NCBI RefSeq assembly: GCF_000237325.1
Contig: NC_017542.1
Coordinates: 2,576,501-2,640,500, forward strand
DNA: 64,000 nt
Source of the DNA: Paenibacillus polymyxa M1
GTDB lineage: Bacteria; Bacillota; Bacilli; Paenibacillales; Paenibacillaceae
Direction of reading: 5' to 3'
The notes under the pieces were generated by a model. It worked only from the letters and a program-made list of their open reading frames with translations. It searched no databases and was not told the DNA's origin. The position numbers and the translations under genes are program-made. Each line of letters starts with the position of its first letter. Position 1 is the first letter of the stretch. Shown here piece after piece: positions 25,775 to 35,409 of this stretch.

Positions 25775-26779
25775 ATGGGGGCGCAAAAAAGTAGAAGCAG
25801 ACATCTGATTGATCCAGAAATTATCAGTGCAGTTGATTTAATACCAACAACCGACCTTACCAAATCTACACTAATGGAATCACGTAAAAACCAATCTCAA
25901 ATGATGCAACAATTAGATGTAACGCAGATGTTTCCTGTTACATTGGAAAAAAGGGTTGTGCCAAGTTATTTTAACGGTCCAGATATTCAAATAGAAATCA
26001 TTAAGCCCAAACAATCAAAGCATAATAAGATGCCTCTATATTATTCGATACATGGAGGCGGGATGGTCTTAGGAAGTCCAGTCGTGGATCGTCCTGCTAA
26101 TGCAGCTCTTGCTGCAGAACATGGTTTCTGTTGTGTATCTGTGTACTATCGCCTAGCGCCAGAGCATGTACAGCCAAGTCAGTTACAGGATTGTTATTCG
26201 GGCCTAAAATGGTGTATTGAACATGCGGAAGAGTTAGGGATAGATACTGAGAAAGTTGCCGTCGGGGGCAGTAGCGCTGGTGGCGGTTTGGCGGCTGGCT
26301 TAGCTTTGTACATTCGTGATCAGAAGGAATTCGAAATCCATCATCTAAGATTAATGAGGCCAATGCTAGATGACCGCACAAGTATCGCACCGGAGCATCC
26401 ATACGCAGGCGAGTTTATTTGGACAAAACAAAGCAATTATTTTGGCTGGAAATCTGTATTGGGGGTTGAACCGGGTTCCGAGGAGGTAAGTGAATATTAT
26501 GTGCCGGCCCGTGCCAAGTCTTGGGCCGGGTTGCCACCGACTTATATAAATATAGGTACCGTTGATTTATTCATTGATGAAGCCTTATTTTTTGCTAAAC
26601 AACTGGTATTTGATGGTGTCTTAGTGGAATTACATGTCTATCCCGGGTACCATCATATGTCTCCCGCTTTTCCAAATGCGCATTTTTCAAAAGAAGGAGC
26701 TAGAACAAGTGAATACGCCTTACTGAAAGCTCTGAAGATATTTGATATAAATTGTAATGAGTATAATACTAAACGCTAA
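25775..26779 (+). CDS. alpha/beta hydrolase fold-3 esterase (HSL family)
   Basis: 334 residues. HGGGM at about 90 is the oxyanion-hole motif of the hormone-sensitive-lipase family, and GGSSAGGGLAAGLALY holds the nucleophile elbow (GxSxG, Ser near 168). The acid lies in NIGTVDLFIDEA and the His in YPGYHHMSPAF. The segment after the nucleophile (HHLRLMRPMLDDR) replaces the usual LLIYPMLD but keeps MLDDR. Such enzymes cleave short-chain acyl or aryl esters. Stand-alone gene with terminator at 26801-26835. Confidence 0.85.
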   Translation: MGAQKSRSRHLIDPEIISAVDLIPTTDLTKSTLMESRKNQSQMMQQLDVTQMFPVTLEKRVVPSYFNGPDIQIEIIKPKQSKHNKMPLYYSIHGGGMVLGSPVVDRPANAALAAEHGFCCVSVYYRLAPEHVQPSQLQDCYSGLKWCIEHAEELGIDTEKVAVGGSSAGGGLAAGLALYIRDQKEFEIHHLRLMRPMLDDRTSIAPEHPYAGEFIWTKQSNYFGWKSVLGVEPGSEEVSEYYVPARAKSWAGLPPTYINIGTVDLFIDEALFFAKQLVFDGVLVELHVYPGYHHMSPAFPNAHFSKEGARTSEYALLKALKIFDINCNEYNTKR

Positions 26780-26800
26780 TAAGGTATGATTGCAGTAAAC

Positions 26801-26835
26801 AAAGCACTGTTGGAGAATATCCATCAGTGCTTTTT
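26801..26835 (+). terminator. intrinsic terminator
   Basis: AAAGCACTG (26801-26809) pairs with CAGTGCTTT (26825-26833), followed by T residues. Confidence 0.75.
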
Positions 26836-26981
26836 CATACCTACTTATGACCTGAACACATAATTTATTGATAGATTCGGTTGAGAGTCATTATATTTTT
26901 TCTACTCTTCCGACTTTTACCACCCATTTAGGGTAAAATAATACCAAGCATAAAATCCAACTATGGAAGTGGTGATGCCCC

Positions 26982-29057
26982 ATGTCAACGAGCAGCAAAC
27001 CGAATAGATTAGCCAAGGAAAAATCACCGTACCTATTACAACATGCTTACAATCCGGTAAACTGGTTCCCTTGGTCAGATGAGGCTTTTGAAATTGCTAA
27101 GCGTGATAACAAGCCAATTTTCTTGTCGATTGGCTATTCGACTTGTCATTGGTGTCATGTAATGGAGAGAGAATCTTTTGAGGATCAAGAGGTAGCTGAG
27201 GTATTAAATCAGGATTACGTATCCATTAAAGTGGATCGAGAGGAACGTCCGGACGTGGATCATATTTATATGTCCATCTGTGAGACGATGACGGGGCATG
27301 GGGGCTGGCCGCTGACGATTATGATGACGCCGGATCAGAAGCCTTTTTTTGCGGGTACGTATTTGCCAAAGGAGCAGAAGTTTGGGCGTGTCGGACTTTT
27401 GGAGTTGCTGGGTAAGGTGGGAATCCGATGGAAAGAACAGCCGGATGAGCTGATGGAGCTGAGTGAGCAGGTACTTACCGAGCATGAACGACAGGACTTG
27501 CTTGCTGGTTATCGCGGAGAACTGGATGATCAATGCTTGAATAAAGCTTTTCATGAATACAGTCACACCTTCGATCATGAATATGGTGGCTTCGGAGAAG
27601 CACCGAAGTTTCCTTCTCCACATAACTTGTCATTTCTGCTGCGATATGCACAACATACGGGGAACCAGCAGGCACTGGAAATGGTAGAGAAGACGCTGGA
27701 TGCGATGTCACGGGGCGGAATCTACGACCATGTAGGCATGGGATTCTCAAGGTACTCAGTGGACGAGAAATGGTTGGTGCCGCATTTTGAAAAAATGCTG
27801 TATGATAACGCTTTGTTGGCCATCACGTATACAGAAGCTTGGCAGGTGACAGGCAAAAGACTGTACCGACAGATCACTGAACAAATTTTTACATATATCG
27901 CAAGAGACATGACGGATGCAGGAGGTGCCTTTTATTCGGCAGAGGACGCGGATTCTGAAGGAGAAGAGGGTAGATTTTACGTCTGGAGCGACTCTGAGAT
28001 AAAGGCTGTACTGGGCGATGAGGATGCCTCTTTTTTCAACGACTTGTACGGAATCACACCTTACGGTAATTTTGAAGGTCACAACATTCCAAACCTGATT
28101 GATATCAATTTAGAAGCCTACGGGAACAAGCATGACTTGACCGAGCCAGAACTGGAGCAGCGGGTCAGTGAGCTAAAGGACAAGCTGTTTACTGCCAGGG
28201 AGCAGCGGGTTCATCCTCAGAAGGATGACAAGATTTTGACCTCGTGGAACGGGTTGATGATTGCTGCTTTGGCCAAGGCGGGGCAAGCTTTTGGAGATAC
28301 CAGATATACAGAGCAAGCTCGAAAGGCAGAGACGTTCTTGTGGAACCATTTGAGACGGGAAGACGGACGCCTATTGGCACGGTATCGGGATGGTCAGGCA
28401 GCTTACCTCGGCTACGTAGATGATTATGCTTTTTATGTGTGGGGGTTGATTGAGTTGTACCAGGCGACCTTCGATGTACAATATCTGCAGCGGGCACTGA
28501 CGCTTAATCAGAATATGATTGATCTGTTTTGGGATGAAGAACGGGACGGGTTATTCTTTACCGGATCAGATAGCGAACAATTGATATCCAGACCCAAAGA
28601 AATTTATGATGGTGCGATTCCGTCGGGTAACAGCATTGCGGCCCATAATTTTGTGCGACTTGCGCGGCTAACGGGGGAAACTCGATTGGAAGACTATGCT
28701 GCCAAGCAGTTTAAGGCTTTTGGCGGGATGGTTGCTCATTACCCCTCAGGCCACTCAGCGCTGCTCAGCGCGTTGTTGTATGCGACGGGAAAGACGAGTG
28801 AGATTGTCATTGTAGGTCAAAGGAATGATCCGCAGACTGCCCAGTTCGTTCAGGAGGTTCAAGCTGGTTTTAGGCCAAATATGGTTGTTATTTTTAAGGA
28901 TAAAGGACAGCCGGAGATTGCAGAAATAGCTCCTTATATCCATGATTACGATCTTGTGGATGGCAAACCAGCCGTATATGTGTGTGAACATTTTGCCTGT
29001 CAGGCACCTGTCACCCATATCGACGACCTTAAGCATATGCTGAATAGAATAGAATAA
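26982..29057 (+). CDS. YyaL/SSP411-like thioredoxin-domain protein (DUF255)
   Basis: 691 residues. The N-terminal ~170 residues are the DUF255 thioredoxin-like domain: [20 protein letters not shown], the redox motif C55-H-W-C58 in [10 protein letters not shown] and [10 protein letters not shown]. The remainder is an alpha/alpha toroid related to N-acylglucosamine 2-epimerase/cellobiose epimerase ([58 protein letters not shown]). The family is conserved from bacteria to humans (SPATA20). Its biochemical function is not established. Intact, monocistronic, followed by an unusual long hairpin. Confidence 0.88.
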   Translation: MSTSSKPNRLAKEKSPYLLQHAYNPVNWFPWSDEAFEIAKRDNKPIFLSIGYSTCHWCHVMERESFEDQEVAEVLNQDYVSIKVDREERPDVDHIYMSICETMTGHGGWPLTIMMTPDQKPFFAGTYLPKEQKFGRVGLLELLGKVGIRWKEQPDELMELSEQVLTEHERQDLLAGYRGELDDQCLNKAFHEYSHTFDHEYGGFGEAPKFPSPHNLSFLLRYAQHTGNQQALEMVEKTLDAMSRGGIYDHVGMGFSRYSVDEKWLVPHFEKMLYDNALLAITYTEAWQVTGKRLYRQITEQIFTYIARDMTDAGGAFYSAEDADSEGEEGRFYVWSDSEIKAVLGDEDASFFNDLYGITPYGNFEGHNIPNLIDINLEAYGNKHDLTEPELEQRVSELKDKLFTAREQRVHPQKDDKILTSWNGLMIAALAKAGQAFGDTRYTEQARKAETFLWNHLRREDGRLLARYRDGQAAYLGYVDDYAFYVWGLIELYQATFDVQYLQRALTLNQNMIDLFWDEERDGLFFTGSDSEQLISRPKEIYDGAIPSGNSIAAHNFVRLARLTGETRLEDYAAKQFKAFGGMVAHYPSGHSALLSALLYATGKTSEIVIVGQRNDPQTAQFVQEVQAGFRPNMVVIFKDKGQPEIAEIAPYIHDYDLVDGKPAVYVCEHFACQAPVTHIDDLKHMLNRIE

Positions 29058-29065
29058 AGCGAATT

Positions 29066-29142
29066 TAATCCCCTTGCGGGTGGAGCATATGGTGATTTTC
29101 GATCAATGACCTTATGTGTGCCACCTTCAAGGGGATTATTTT
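29066..29142 (+). terminator. long terminator hairpin, copy 1 of a repeated element
   Basis: Outer stem TAATCCCCTTG (29066-29076) with CAAGGGGATTA (29128-29138), an inner GGGTGG/CCACCT pairing and T residues after it. The loop side contains GTGTGCCACCTTC, shared with the hairpin at 36690-36759. Confidence 0.7.
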
Positions 29143-29444
29143 ATGTAAAGAGGTAGGTATAGTGTAGTGAAACTAACATTTTCTTAACATCTACATTGCA
29201 TTTTTTTTAATAATTTTTAGGTATATTATATCAAAGAACCGGTTCCGTTTAGCCTTGTGGTGTTCGAAAATAAGTACATATACCTATTCAACTAGCGTGT
29301 TTATATCTTTTTATATCCAAGCATTTCAGCAGGAGATGTGAAAAAACGTGAAAGGGAATCTGTCGGGTGACTGCCATCATAGACAAGACGAAGCGGCTCA
29401 CCATAGGTTACGAAATTCAGGCGATGAAATGGAGATGCTAAGTA
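29143..29444. other. intergenic leader of the chemoreceptor gene
   Basis: About 300 bp. The first half is AT-rich; the last ~120 nt are richer in GC and may form a structured leader. No riboswitch consensus was matched and no gene was found. Confidence 0.4.
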
Positions 29445-31445
29445 ATGAAGAAGTTTTCAGGGGAAAAATGGAAGATAATAAGGGTACTCAGCAAAAATTT
29501 TAAAACAAAGCTAATGGTGGCCTTTATTGCCTTTCTGATCATACCATCCATGATTGTGGGGGCTCTTTCGTTTGAGAGCGCTAGTCAGCAGATTCGAAAC
29601 CAGATCGAAGAAAGTGCCGAGCAGGCTATAATTCGTACTAATTTTATTATTGATAGTACTATTGAACCCAAGCTACATGATGCAGAATATTTTGCAGAAA
29701 GACTAAAAGGCAATCGGGTAGAGACCGAGGAACAAGCGGCTAAACTGAAAGAGTTGTTTAAGCAATATGCTGCACTTCACCCAGAAGCAGAATCCATCTA
29801 TTATGGTACGAAAGACGCTAAACTTACAACCTATCCACCAAAGCAATTACCAGATAATTATGATCCACGTATTAGACCTTGGTATGATGAAGCGATAAAG
29901 GGAAATACAAAGACAGCGATTAGTTCACCTTATCTTTCGGCAGACTCAAAGCAGATGACGGTTACGGTGTCGAGAGCAACGACAGATGGATCCGGTGTTA
30001 TTGGTATTGACCTGAAAATTAGTGGTATTAAAGAGACATTGAACAATATTAAAGTAGGTCATGAAGGTTATGCCATATTGCTGGATAGCAACCATACTTA
30101 CATTGTTCATCCAACGAAGGTAGCAGGCGCCAAAATTACAGATATTGAATCACGCATGTTTCAGAGCGACACAGGTGAATACGAATATGAATATGAAGGT
30201 CAGCCCAAGTATATGAACTATGCGACCAATAAGCTGACAGGCTGGAAGATAGGCGGAACGCTATATTTATCTGAAGTTGATGAAGCAGCTCAGCCGATTT
30301 TGTTCAGCACTTTGCTTACTATTGTCGGTTGTCTTGTGATTGGTGTTATTATTGTTTATTTCCTAATCCGTTCCATCATCAAACCGATTTTAAAGCTTAA
30401 AGAACAGGCGGTAAATGTGAGCGCAGGAGATCTGACACAGGACATTCAAGTCATGAGCAAGGATGAGATTGGAGAATTAGGAGCAGCTTTTCAGAATATG
30501 CAGCACAACTTGCGATCCGTTATTCAGAACGTAGGAAACAGTGCGGATCACGTCGCTCTTTCTTCGAATGAGCTGACGATAAGTGCGGAACAAACCAGCG
30601 CTGCAAGTGAGCAGGTATCCCAGGCTGTGCAAGAAATTGCTAGCGGTGCGGAGAAGCAGACTACGGGGCTGGAAAATAATTCGGTTGCACTGGATGAAAT
30701 AGCACAAGGAATCACCCGAATTGCTGAACGCTCGACTTCAGTAGCGGATTTGGCCAGACGTTCTGCCTTACAAGCTGAGGAAGGACGAAAATCTGTGGAG
30801 CAGACAGGCGAGCAGATGAATTCCATTCACCAGTCAGTAGAGCGTTCCAACCGGATGATTCAGACCTTGCAAGCCCGCTCTCATGAAATTGGAGAAATTA
30901 CGAAGGTCATTGGCGATATCTCCAATCAGACGAACCTGTTGGCCTTGAATGCAGCTATTGAGGCTGCCAGAGCAGGTGATCATGGTAAAGGCTTTGCCAT
31001 CGTTGCGGATGAGGTGCGCAAGCTGGCAGAACAGTCTCAGAGTTCTGCCACCCAGATTGCCAACTTGATTGGCGAAATTCAGCATGAAACCGAAACTACG
31101 GTGGAAACGATGGATAGGGTCACGACTGAGGTGAAGGACGGACTACAGATTTCCAAAGAGACCATTGTGAAGCTGAATCATGCGATGGAAGGCATTCGGG
31201 AGACTACGCCTCAGATAGATGATGTTGCCTCGATTGCCCAGCAAATATCAGCTAGTGTACAAGAGATTGCAGCAACAGCCAGTGAGCTAGCAACGATTGC
31301 AACCGGTAATGCCGCCACATCTGAAGAAGTTGCCGCCTCCTCACAAGAGCAATTGGCTTCTATGGAGGAAATTTCGGCTTCTGCTCAGTTGCTTTCCAAT
31401 ATGGCTGCTGATTTGAAGGTGATGGTCAGTCGTTTCAAATATTAA
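29445..31445 (+). CDS. methyl-accepting chemotaxis protein with dCache sensor
   Basis: 666 residues. Transmembrane helix 1 at about 23-45 ([20 protein letters not shown]), extracellular dCache_1 domain (about 46-285) with [10 protein letters not shown] and [17 protein letters not shown], helix 2 at about 288-312, HAMP at 312-365, then the cytoplasmic signalling coiled coil with the conserved hairpin tip [20 protein letters not shown] and [18 protein letters not shown]. It would sense small molecules (often amino acids or organic acids in dCache receptors) and control CheA. The ribosome site GGAGATG sits 8 nt upstream. Followed by a strong terminator. Confidence 0.92.
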   Translation: MKKFSGEKWKIIRVLSKNFKTKLMVAFIAFLIIPSMIVGALSFESASQQIRNQIEESAEQAIIRTNFIIDSTIEPKLHDAEYFAERLKGNRVETEEQAAKLKELFKQYAALHPEAESIYYGTKDAKLTTYPPKQLPDNYDPRIRPWYDEAIKGNTKTAISSPYLSADSKQMTVTVSRATTDGSGVIGIDLKISGIKETLNNIKVGHEGYAILLDSNHTYIVHPTKVAGAKITDIESRMFQSDTGEYEYEYEGQPKYMNYATNKLTGWKIGGTLYLSEVDEAAQPILFSTLLTIVGCLVIGVIIVYFLIRSIIKPILKLKEQAVNVSAGDLTQDIQVMSKDEIGELGAAFQNMQHNLRSVIQNVGNSADHVALSSNELTISAEQTSAASEQVSQAVQEIASGAEKQTTGLENNSVALDEIAQGITRIAERSTSVADLARRSALQAEEGRKSVEQTGEQMNSIHQSVERSNRMIQTLQARSHEIGEITKVIGDISNQTNLLALNAAIEAARAGDHGKGFAIVADEVRKLAEQSQSSATQIANLIGEIQHETETTVETMDRVTTEVKDGLQISKETIVKLNHAMEGIRETTPQIDDVASIAQQISASVQEIAATASELATIATGNAATSEEVAASSQEQLASMEEISASAQLLSNMAADLKVMVSRFKY

Positions 31446-31485
31446 ATACGAGCTTGAACGTTATGGAATATATAGTACAATAAAT

Positions 31486-31541
31486 GCTCGGGACAGTTCT
31501 TTAAGCCTTATGGCATAAGGAATCTGTCCTGAGTTTTTTTA
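31486..31541 (+). terminator. intrinsic terminator
   Basis: CTCGGGACAG (31487-31496) pairs with CTGTCCTGAG (31524-31533); a second stem CCTTATG/CATAAGG fills the loop; T run at 31534-31540. Confidence 0.85.
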
Positions 31542-31568
31542 TATTTCCGATACAGCTTCTGGCAACAT

Positions 31569-34157
31569 ATGAGAGATTACAAGGAGGACGAACACTTGGT
31601 TCGAGATTTATTGCTATATACGATCGTGATATTATTGTTAGTTTTGATTTTTCAGCGTCAGCTCATTCGTCAGGCGATCACAGGCGTATTTTATGGACTG
31701 GCAGGAATTCTGTTCTTTTATTTTGGCATAAGTGATAGAACACTGCTGACCTGTGTGTTGGAAATAGGGATTGGTCTATTGTTCATGACTCTGTTTGGGC
31801 AGGCCCTAACCCCCACCAATTATACATATGGACAGCGATTGTTGGACAAAAATCATGATCTGCTAACTTTACTTCGAGTTCAACCTGGCTTTACCTTCAG
31901 GCTGGAGAAAAGGGGTGATGAATTTTATTATATGCTGCTTGATGGTGAATTGCTGGAGCGTATGGGGCTGAATCTGCAAGTTAATTTCAATAAATGGGAG
32001 CATGTGAAGCGTATTGGGGATATTTTGGAGCTTTCCTCTGAAACACTGGAGCAGCTTACCGAATACTACAAACAGGCTTGGTTCGGGAATCGGACCGTAT
32101 TTGAATTGGAGTTTTGGGAATATTCAGCTTTAATTACCTTGCATCCTGTCAGGGACGACGGGTTCACCAGATATGTCATCGGTCATGTATTGGATATTAC
32201 GGAGTATAAAGCTTCCGAGCAGAAAAGAAAGGAGATGAGTGAATCTAACCATGCAAAAAGCATTTTTCTAGCTCATATGAGCCACGAAATTCGAACGCCG
32301 CTGAATGGCATCATCGGGCTCTCAAAGCTGTTGAGTAAGACTCAACTGACTGACGTTCAAAAAGATTACCTCCACAAGCTGCTCGCCTCCTCGCGTACTC
32401 TTATAGACATACTCAATAATGTATTGGATTTTTCCAAGATAGAGGCTTGTAAGCTGGAACTGGAAAGGGTCGAATTTGAGTTGGAAAACATGCTTCGGCA
32501 TCTCGCAGATACTATTGGGACTTTGCTGGAACATAAAGAAATAGAGGTCGTTTTTATAACAGACCCGGAATTGCCGAAAAGCTTCAAGGGAGACCCGCTT
32601 CGAATGGAGCAAGTACTTTTAAATCTTATGACCAACGCCATTAAATTCACAGATCAAGGGCATGTTTTGTTACAGGTAAAAATGGTAGGCCAGCAGGACG
32701 GACGAGTGAGTGTCACTTTTATGGTAGAAGATACGGGCATAGGCATTTCCAAGACGGGAATGGACAAGCTATTTGTCCCTTTTACCCAAGTGAGTACATC
32801 AACCCACAGATATGGGGGTTCCGGGCTGGGTTTGGCTATTAGCAAGCAATTGGCTGAAGCTATGGGCGGTAGCGTAGAAGTAAAGAGCTGTTTAGGAGAG
32901 TATAGTCAATTTTACTTTAATGTGGAGTTGGATATCGGGGATTTAAATGTAAGAAGCACGCAGCTAGAGAAACCAAACGGCAAAGCCTTAATCATTGCAC
33001 AGCATAAACTGGTGAGCCACAGCCTAAACGAATTACTGCAAGATTTGGGACTACAAACACTCACCGTTTCATCCTTTCAGGAATATGCAGATGCTTTTCA
33101 AAAGGGTGAACATTTTGATTTTGTTATGATTGATATGGGGATGGAAGGCTTTAGAGAACTTGAATCATGGAGGCATTGGTTTCATATACTGGATAAGCAA
33201 ATGACTCAGGTCATTGGGCTTACAACCGTGTTCCAGTTGGAAGAAGTAGCCGCTGAAGCTACAGAACATGGGGTGGATGCCTTTTTGTCTAAGCCAGTAA
33301 CTCGGAACGCTCTTCTGGAGGTGCTCCGCTTTAGCCACGAGCAGGAAAAGTCAGTGTCGGTAGATCATCATAGTCTGGAAGCTGTTGCAACCATGAATTT
33401 GCAATATGAAGTAGGGGTCTCAACACAAAAGTATCAAATCCTCGTAGCGGAGGATAACGAGATTAGCCAAGTAGTGATAACCGAGTTTTTGGCAGAGCGC
33501 GGTTTTGAGGTAACGATAGTCACAAATGGAAGAGAAGTAATAGAGTTACTGGAGCGATGTTCCTGGGATATGGTGCTGCTTGATCTACATATGCCGGAAA
33601 TGGATGGTTTTGAGACGGCCAGACATATTCGAAGAAACAGGGCTTTTAACAGACTCCCCGTTATCGCTTTTACCGCGGATGCTGTGCAGACTCAACAGGA
33701 AATTTGTCTTCGTGCAGGCATTAATGACGTATTGCTCAAGCCTGTACATAAATTGACCGCAACAAGAATATTAAATAGCTGGATCCATTTAGCGTGGCTG
33801 CAAGAATTACATGGCATTCACGCGGAGAAGGCGATAGCCGGTATGGATGGCAAGGTGTATATTTTTCAATTTGCCCTACATAAATGGATACAGGAATACC
33901 AGTATCTTGATAAGAGAGTTGTGAGAAAGATGGATAATGGTCAGTTATCCTCTGCTCTTCGATTAATTCACTCGCTGAAGGGAGGGACGGGGAATCTGTG
34001 TGCGACTGAGCTGCTGGCAAAGGTGATAAAGTTGGAGAGAGCATTGAAGCGCAGCAATGAAACCTCAGGGGGAGAACTGTATCCAGACTGGAGAGAGCAA
34101 CTGAGTATAGTTCAAAAGGAGATTAATCAAATTAAATCATCCATTCCCTGGATCTAA
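31569..34157 (+). CDS. hybrid sensor histidine kinase with two receiver domains and Hpt
   Basis: 862 residues. Two or three membrane helices at about 12-85, a PAS-like segment (about 90-220), HisKA with phospho-acceptor H239 in AHMSHEIRTPLNG, HATPase_c with N box NLMTNAIKF, DTGIGIS and GGSGLGLAI, a first receiver-like domain (about 460-590), a second receiver with D672 in DLHMPEMDG, and a C-terminal Hpt with H801 in RLIHSLKGGTGN. The first receiver keeps D522 (VMIDMGMEG) but lacks the acidic pair at its start, so it may be a pseudo-receiver. This is a complete His-Asp-His relay in one protein. Final target unknown; an OmpR-type regulator lies convergently next to it. Confidence 0.9.
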   Translation: MRDYKEDEHLVRDLLLYTIVILLLVLIFQRQLIRQAITGVFYGLAGILFFYFGISDRTLLTCVLEIGIGLLFMTLFGQALTPTNYTYGQRLLDKNHDLLTLLRVQPGFTFRLEKRGDEFYYMLLDGELLERMGLNLQVNFNKWEHVKRIGDILELSSETLEQLTEYYKQAWFGNRTVFELEFWEYSALITLHPVRDDGFTRYVIGHVLDITEYKASEQKRKEMSESNHAKSIFLAHMSHEIRTPLNGIIGLSKLLSKTQLTDVQKDYLHKLLASSRTLIDILNNVLDFSKIEACKLELERVEFELENMLRHLADTIGTLLEHKEIEVVFITDPELPKSFKGDPLRMEQVLLNLMTNAIKFTDQGHVLLQVKMVGQQDGRVSVTFMVEDTGIGISKTGMDKLFVPFTQVSTSTHRYGGSGLGLAISKQLAEAMGGSVEVKSCLGEYSQFYFNVELDIGDLNVRSTQLEKPNGKALIIAQHKLVSHSLNELLQDLGLQTLTVSSFQEYADAFQKGEHFDFVMIDMGMEGFRELESWRHWFHILDKQMTQVIGLTTVFQLEEVAAEATEHGVDAFLSKPVTRNALLEVLRFSHEQEKSVSVDHHSLEAVATMNLQYEVGVSTQKYQILVAEDNEISQVVITEFLAERGFEVTIVTNGREVIELLERCSWDMVLLDLHMPEMDGFETARHIRRNRAFNRLPVIAFTADAVQTQQEICLRAGINDVLLKPVHKLTATRILNSWIHLAWLQELHGIHAEKAIAGMDGKVYIFQFALHKWIQEYQYLDKRVVRKMDNGQLSSALRLIHSLKGGTGNLCATELLAKVIKLERALKRSNETSGGELYPDWREQLSIVQKEINQIKSSIPWI

Positions 34158-34162
34158 CTGTG

Positions 34163-34855
34163 TTATTGCATAAATTTGTAGCCGATTCCCCAGATGGTCT
34201 TAATCAATTGTGGTTTCTTGGGGTCTTTTTCGATTTTTCTGCGTAAATGGTTAATATGTACGTCCACTGCCCTCTCATTAATAAAGGAGTCTGTGCCACG
34301 GAGAGCCTGAATCAATGCATATCTACTAAATACAATTCCTCGGTTCGAATAAAAAAGCTTCATCAGCTCAAATTCCGAATAGGTCATCTCTACCATCTGG
34401 CCATTAACGATAACCATTCTTCTCGCCAGATCCAAAGAAATGCCGTTTTCAGGTTCAGCTTCAGGTGAAGTGTTTCTTCCTTGCAAGCGTGTGATTTTAA
34501 TCCGACGGAAAAGAGCCTCGATCCTTGCTTTGAGCTCCTGCATACTAAAAGGCTTGCAAATATAATCATCTGCTCCCAACGTAAGTGTACGAATGCGCTC
34601 TGAAATGTTGTTTTCTGTCGAAATCACGATGATTGGCACGTCCGTATGCTTGCGTATCAGCGGGCAGGGATTCACGCCATCCAAATCTGGAAGCAACAGA
34701 TCTAGAAGAATAATATCGGGCTGTTCTTTATTGAGTAGGGCAATTCCCTCAGTTGCTAGTTCCACTCGAGTAACGTTGTAGCCTTCCCCTGTTAAATATA
34801 AGGAGAGAGTGTCACCCAGCATATTATCATCTTCAATAATCAAAACATTAGACAT
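34163..34855 (-). CDS. OmpR/PhoB-family response regulator
   Basis: 230 residues. Receiver domain 1-120 with the acidic pair IIEDD, phospho-acceptor Asp in IILLDLLLPDLDG (about D52), T/S in VISTE and K in YICKPFS. The C-terminal winged helix (about 130-228) has TYSEFELMKLFYSNRG and the recognition region AVDVHINHLRRKIEKD, IKTIWGIGYKF. Its stop is 5 bp from the convergent hybrid kinase stop. No kinase on its own strand, so the partner is open; the Hpt of the neighbour is one candidate. Confidence 0.9.
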   Translation of the reverse strand: MSNVLIIEDDNMLGDTLSLYLTGEGYNVTRVELATEGIALLNKEQPDIILLDLLLPDLDGVNPCPLIRKHTDVPIIVISTENNISERIRTLTLGADDYICKPFSMQELKARIEALFRRIKITRLQGRNTSPEAEPENGISLDLARRMVIVNGQMVEMTYSEFELMKLFYSNRGIVFSRYALIQALRGTDSFINERAVDVHINHLRRKIEKDPKKPQLIKTIWGIGYKFMQ

Positions 34856-35114
34856 GATATGTTTCCTTATCTATTTTTAAATTTAGCAAGTTCTTTTGAT
34901 AGAGTAAACTCCTTTGGACAGTCTGTCAAAAACTCAGTTTTACTCTGGAAATCCAGTAGCCAGACAGTTTTGATATATATCTATTTGATATGAAAATGTA
35001 CTTTTTTTGAGATTTATCACTATAATACGACATTTTTCATATCTATTTAACAATATACTGCAAGAACATAACCTTAAATTACAAAAAATTAACAAAAGAT
35101 CTCAGAAACATGCA
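34856..35114. other. intergenic region
   Basis: About 260 bp of very AT-rich DNA between the response regulator start and the ectB promoter. No gene recognised. Confidence 0.45.
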
Positions 35115-35142
35115 TTGACTTTAAAGAAAATTATGGTATTTT
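35115..35142 (+). promoter_or_regulatory. ectB: candidate promoter of ectB
   Basis: TTGACT (35115-35120), 16-nt spacer, TATTTT (35137-35142). It implies a ~260-nt transcript leader before the ATG at 35410. The leader is T-rich and has no clear small gene or riboswitch. Confidence 0.45.
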
Positions 35143-35409
35143 ATTACATAGGAGTTGACATCCTCTGACAGACCCCTTAGAAAAACCCACTATATTAATC
35201 TTCCATTTATCTGCTCTCAATGTGCATCTCTGTATTCTTTTGTACTCTATATGTTCTTGTGATCGTACTCATGATTTTGTGGTGTGGATATCCCATTGTG
35301 AGTTCAGACTGTCTACTCATTTTAGCTTACATATTTACACTCTTTTGCATTTTTTTGCTTTCCATGCTTGTGTTTTTCAAAAATCAGGTCAGCGGGAGGA
35401 CGAATTATT

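Noticed and set aside
29143..29444. Cyclic di-GMP or other riboswitch before the chemoreceptor gene
   Set aside because: The leader is long and partly GC-rich, but I could not match any conserved riboswitch core.
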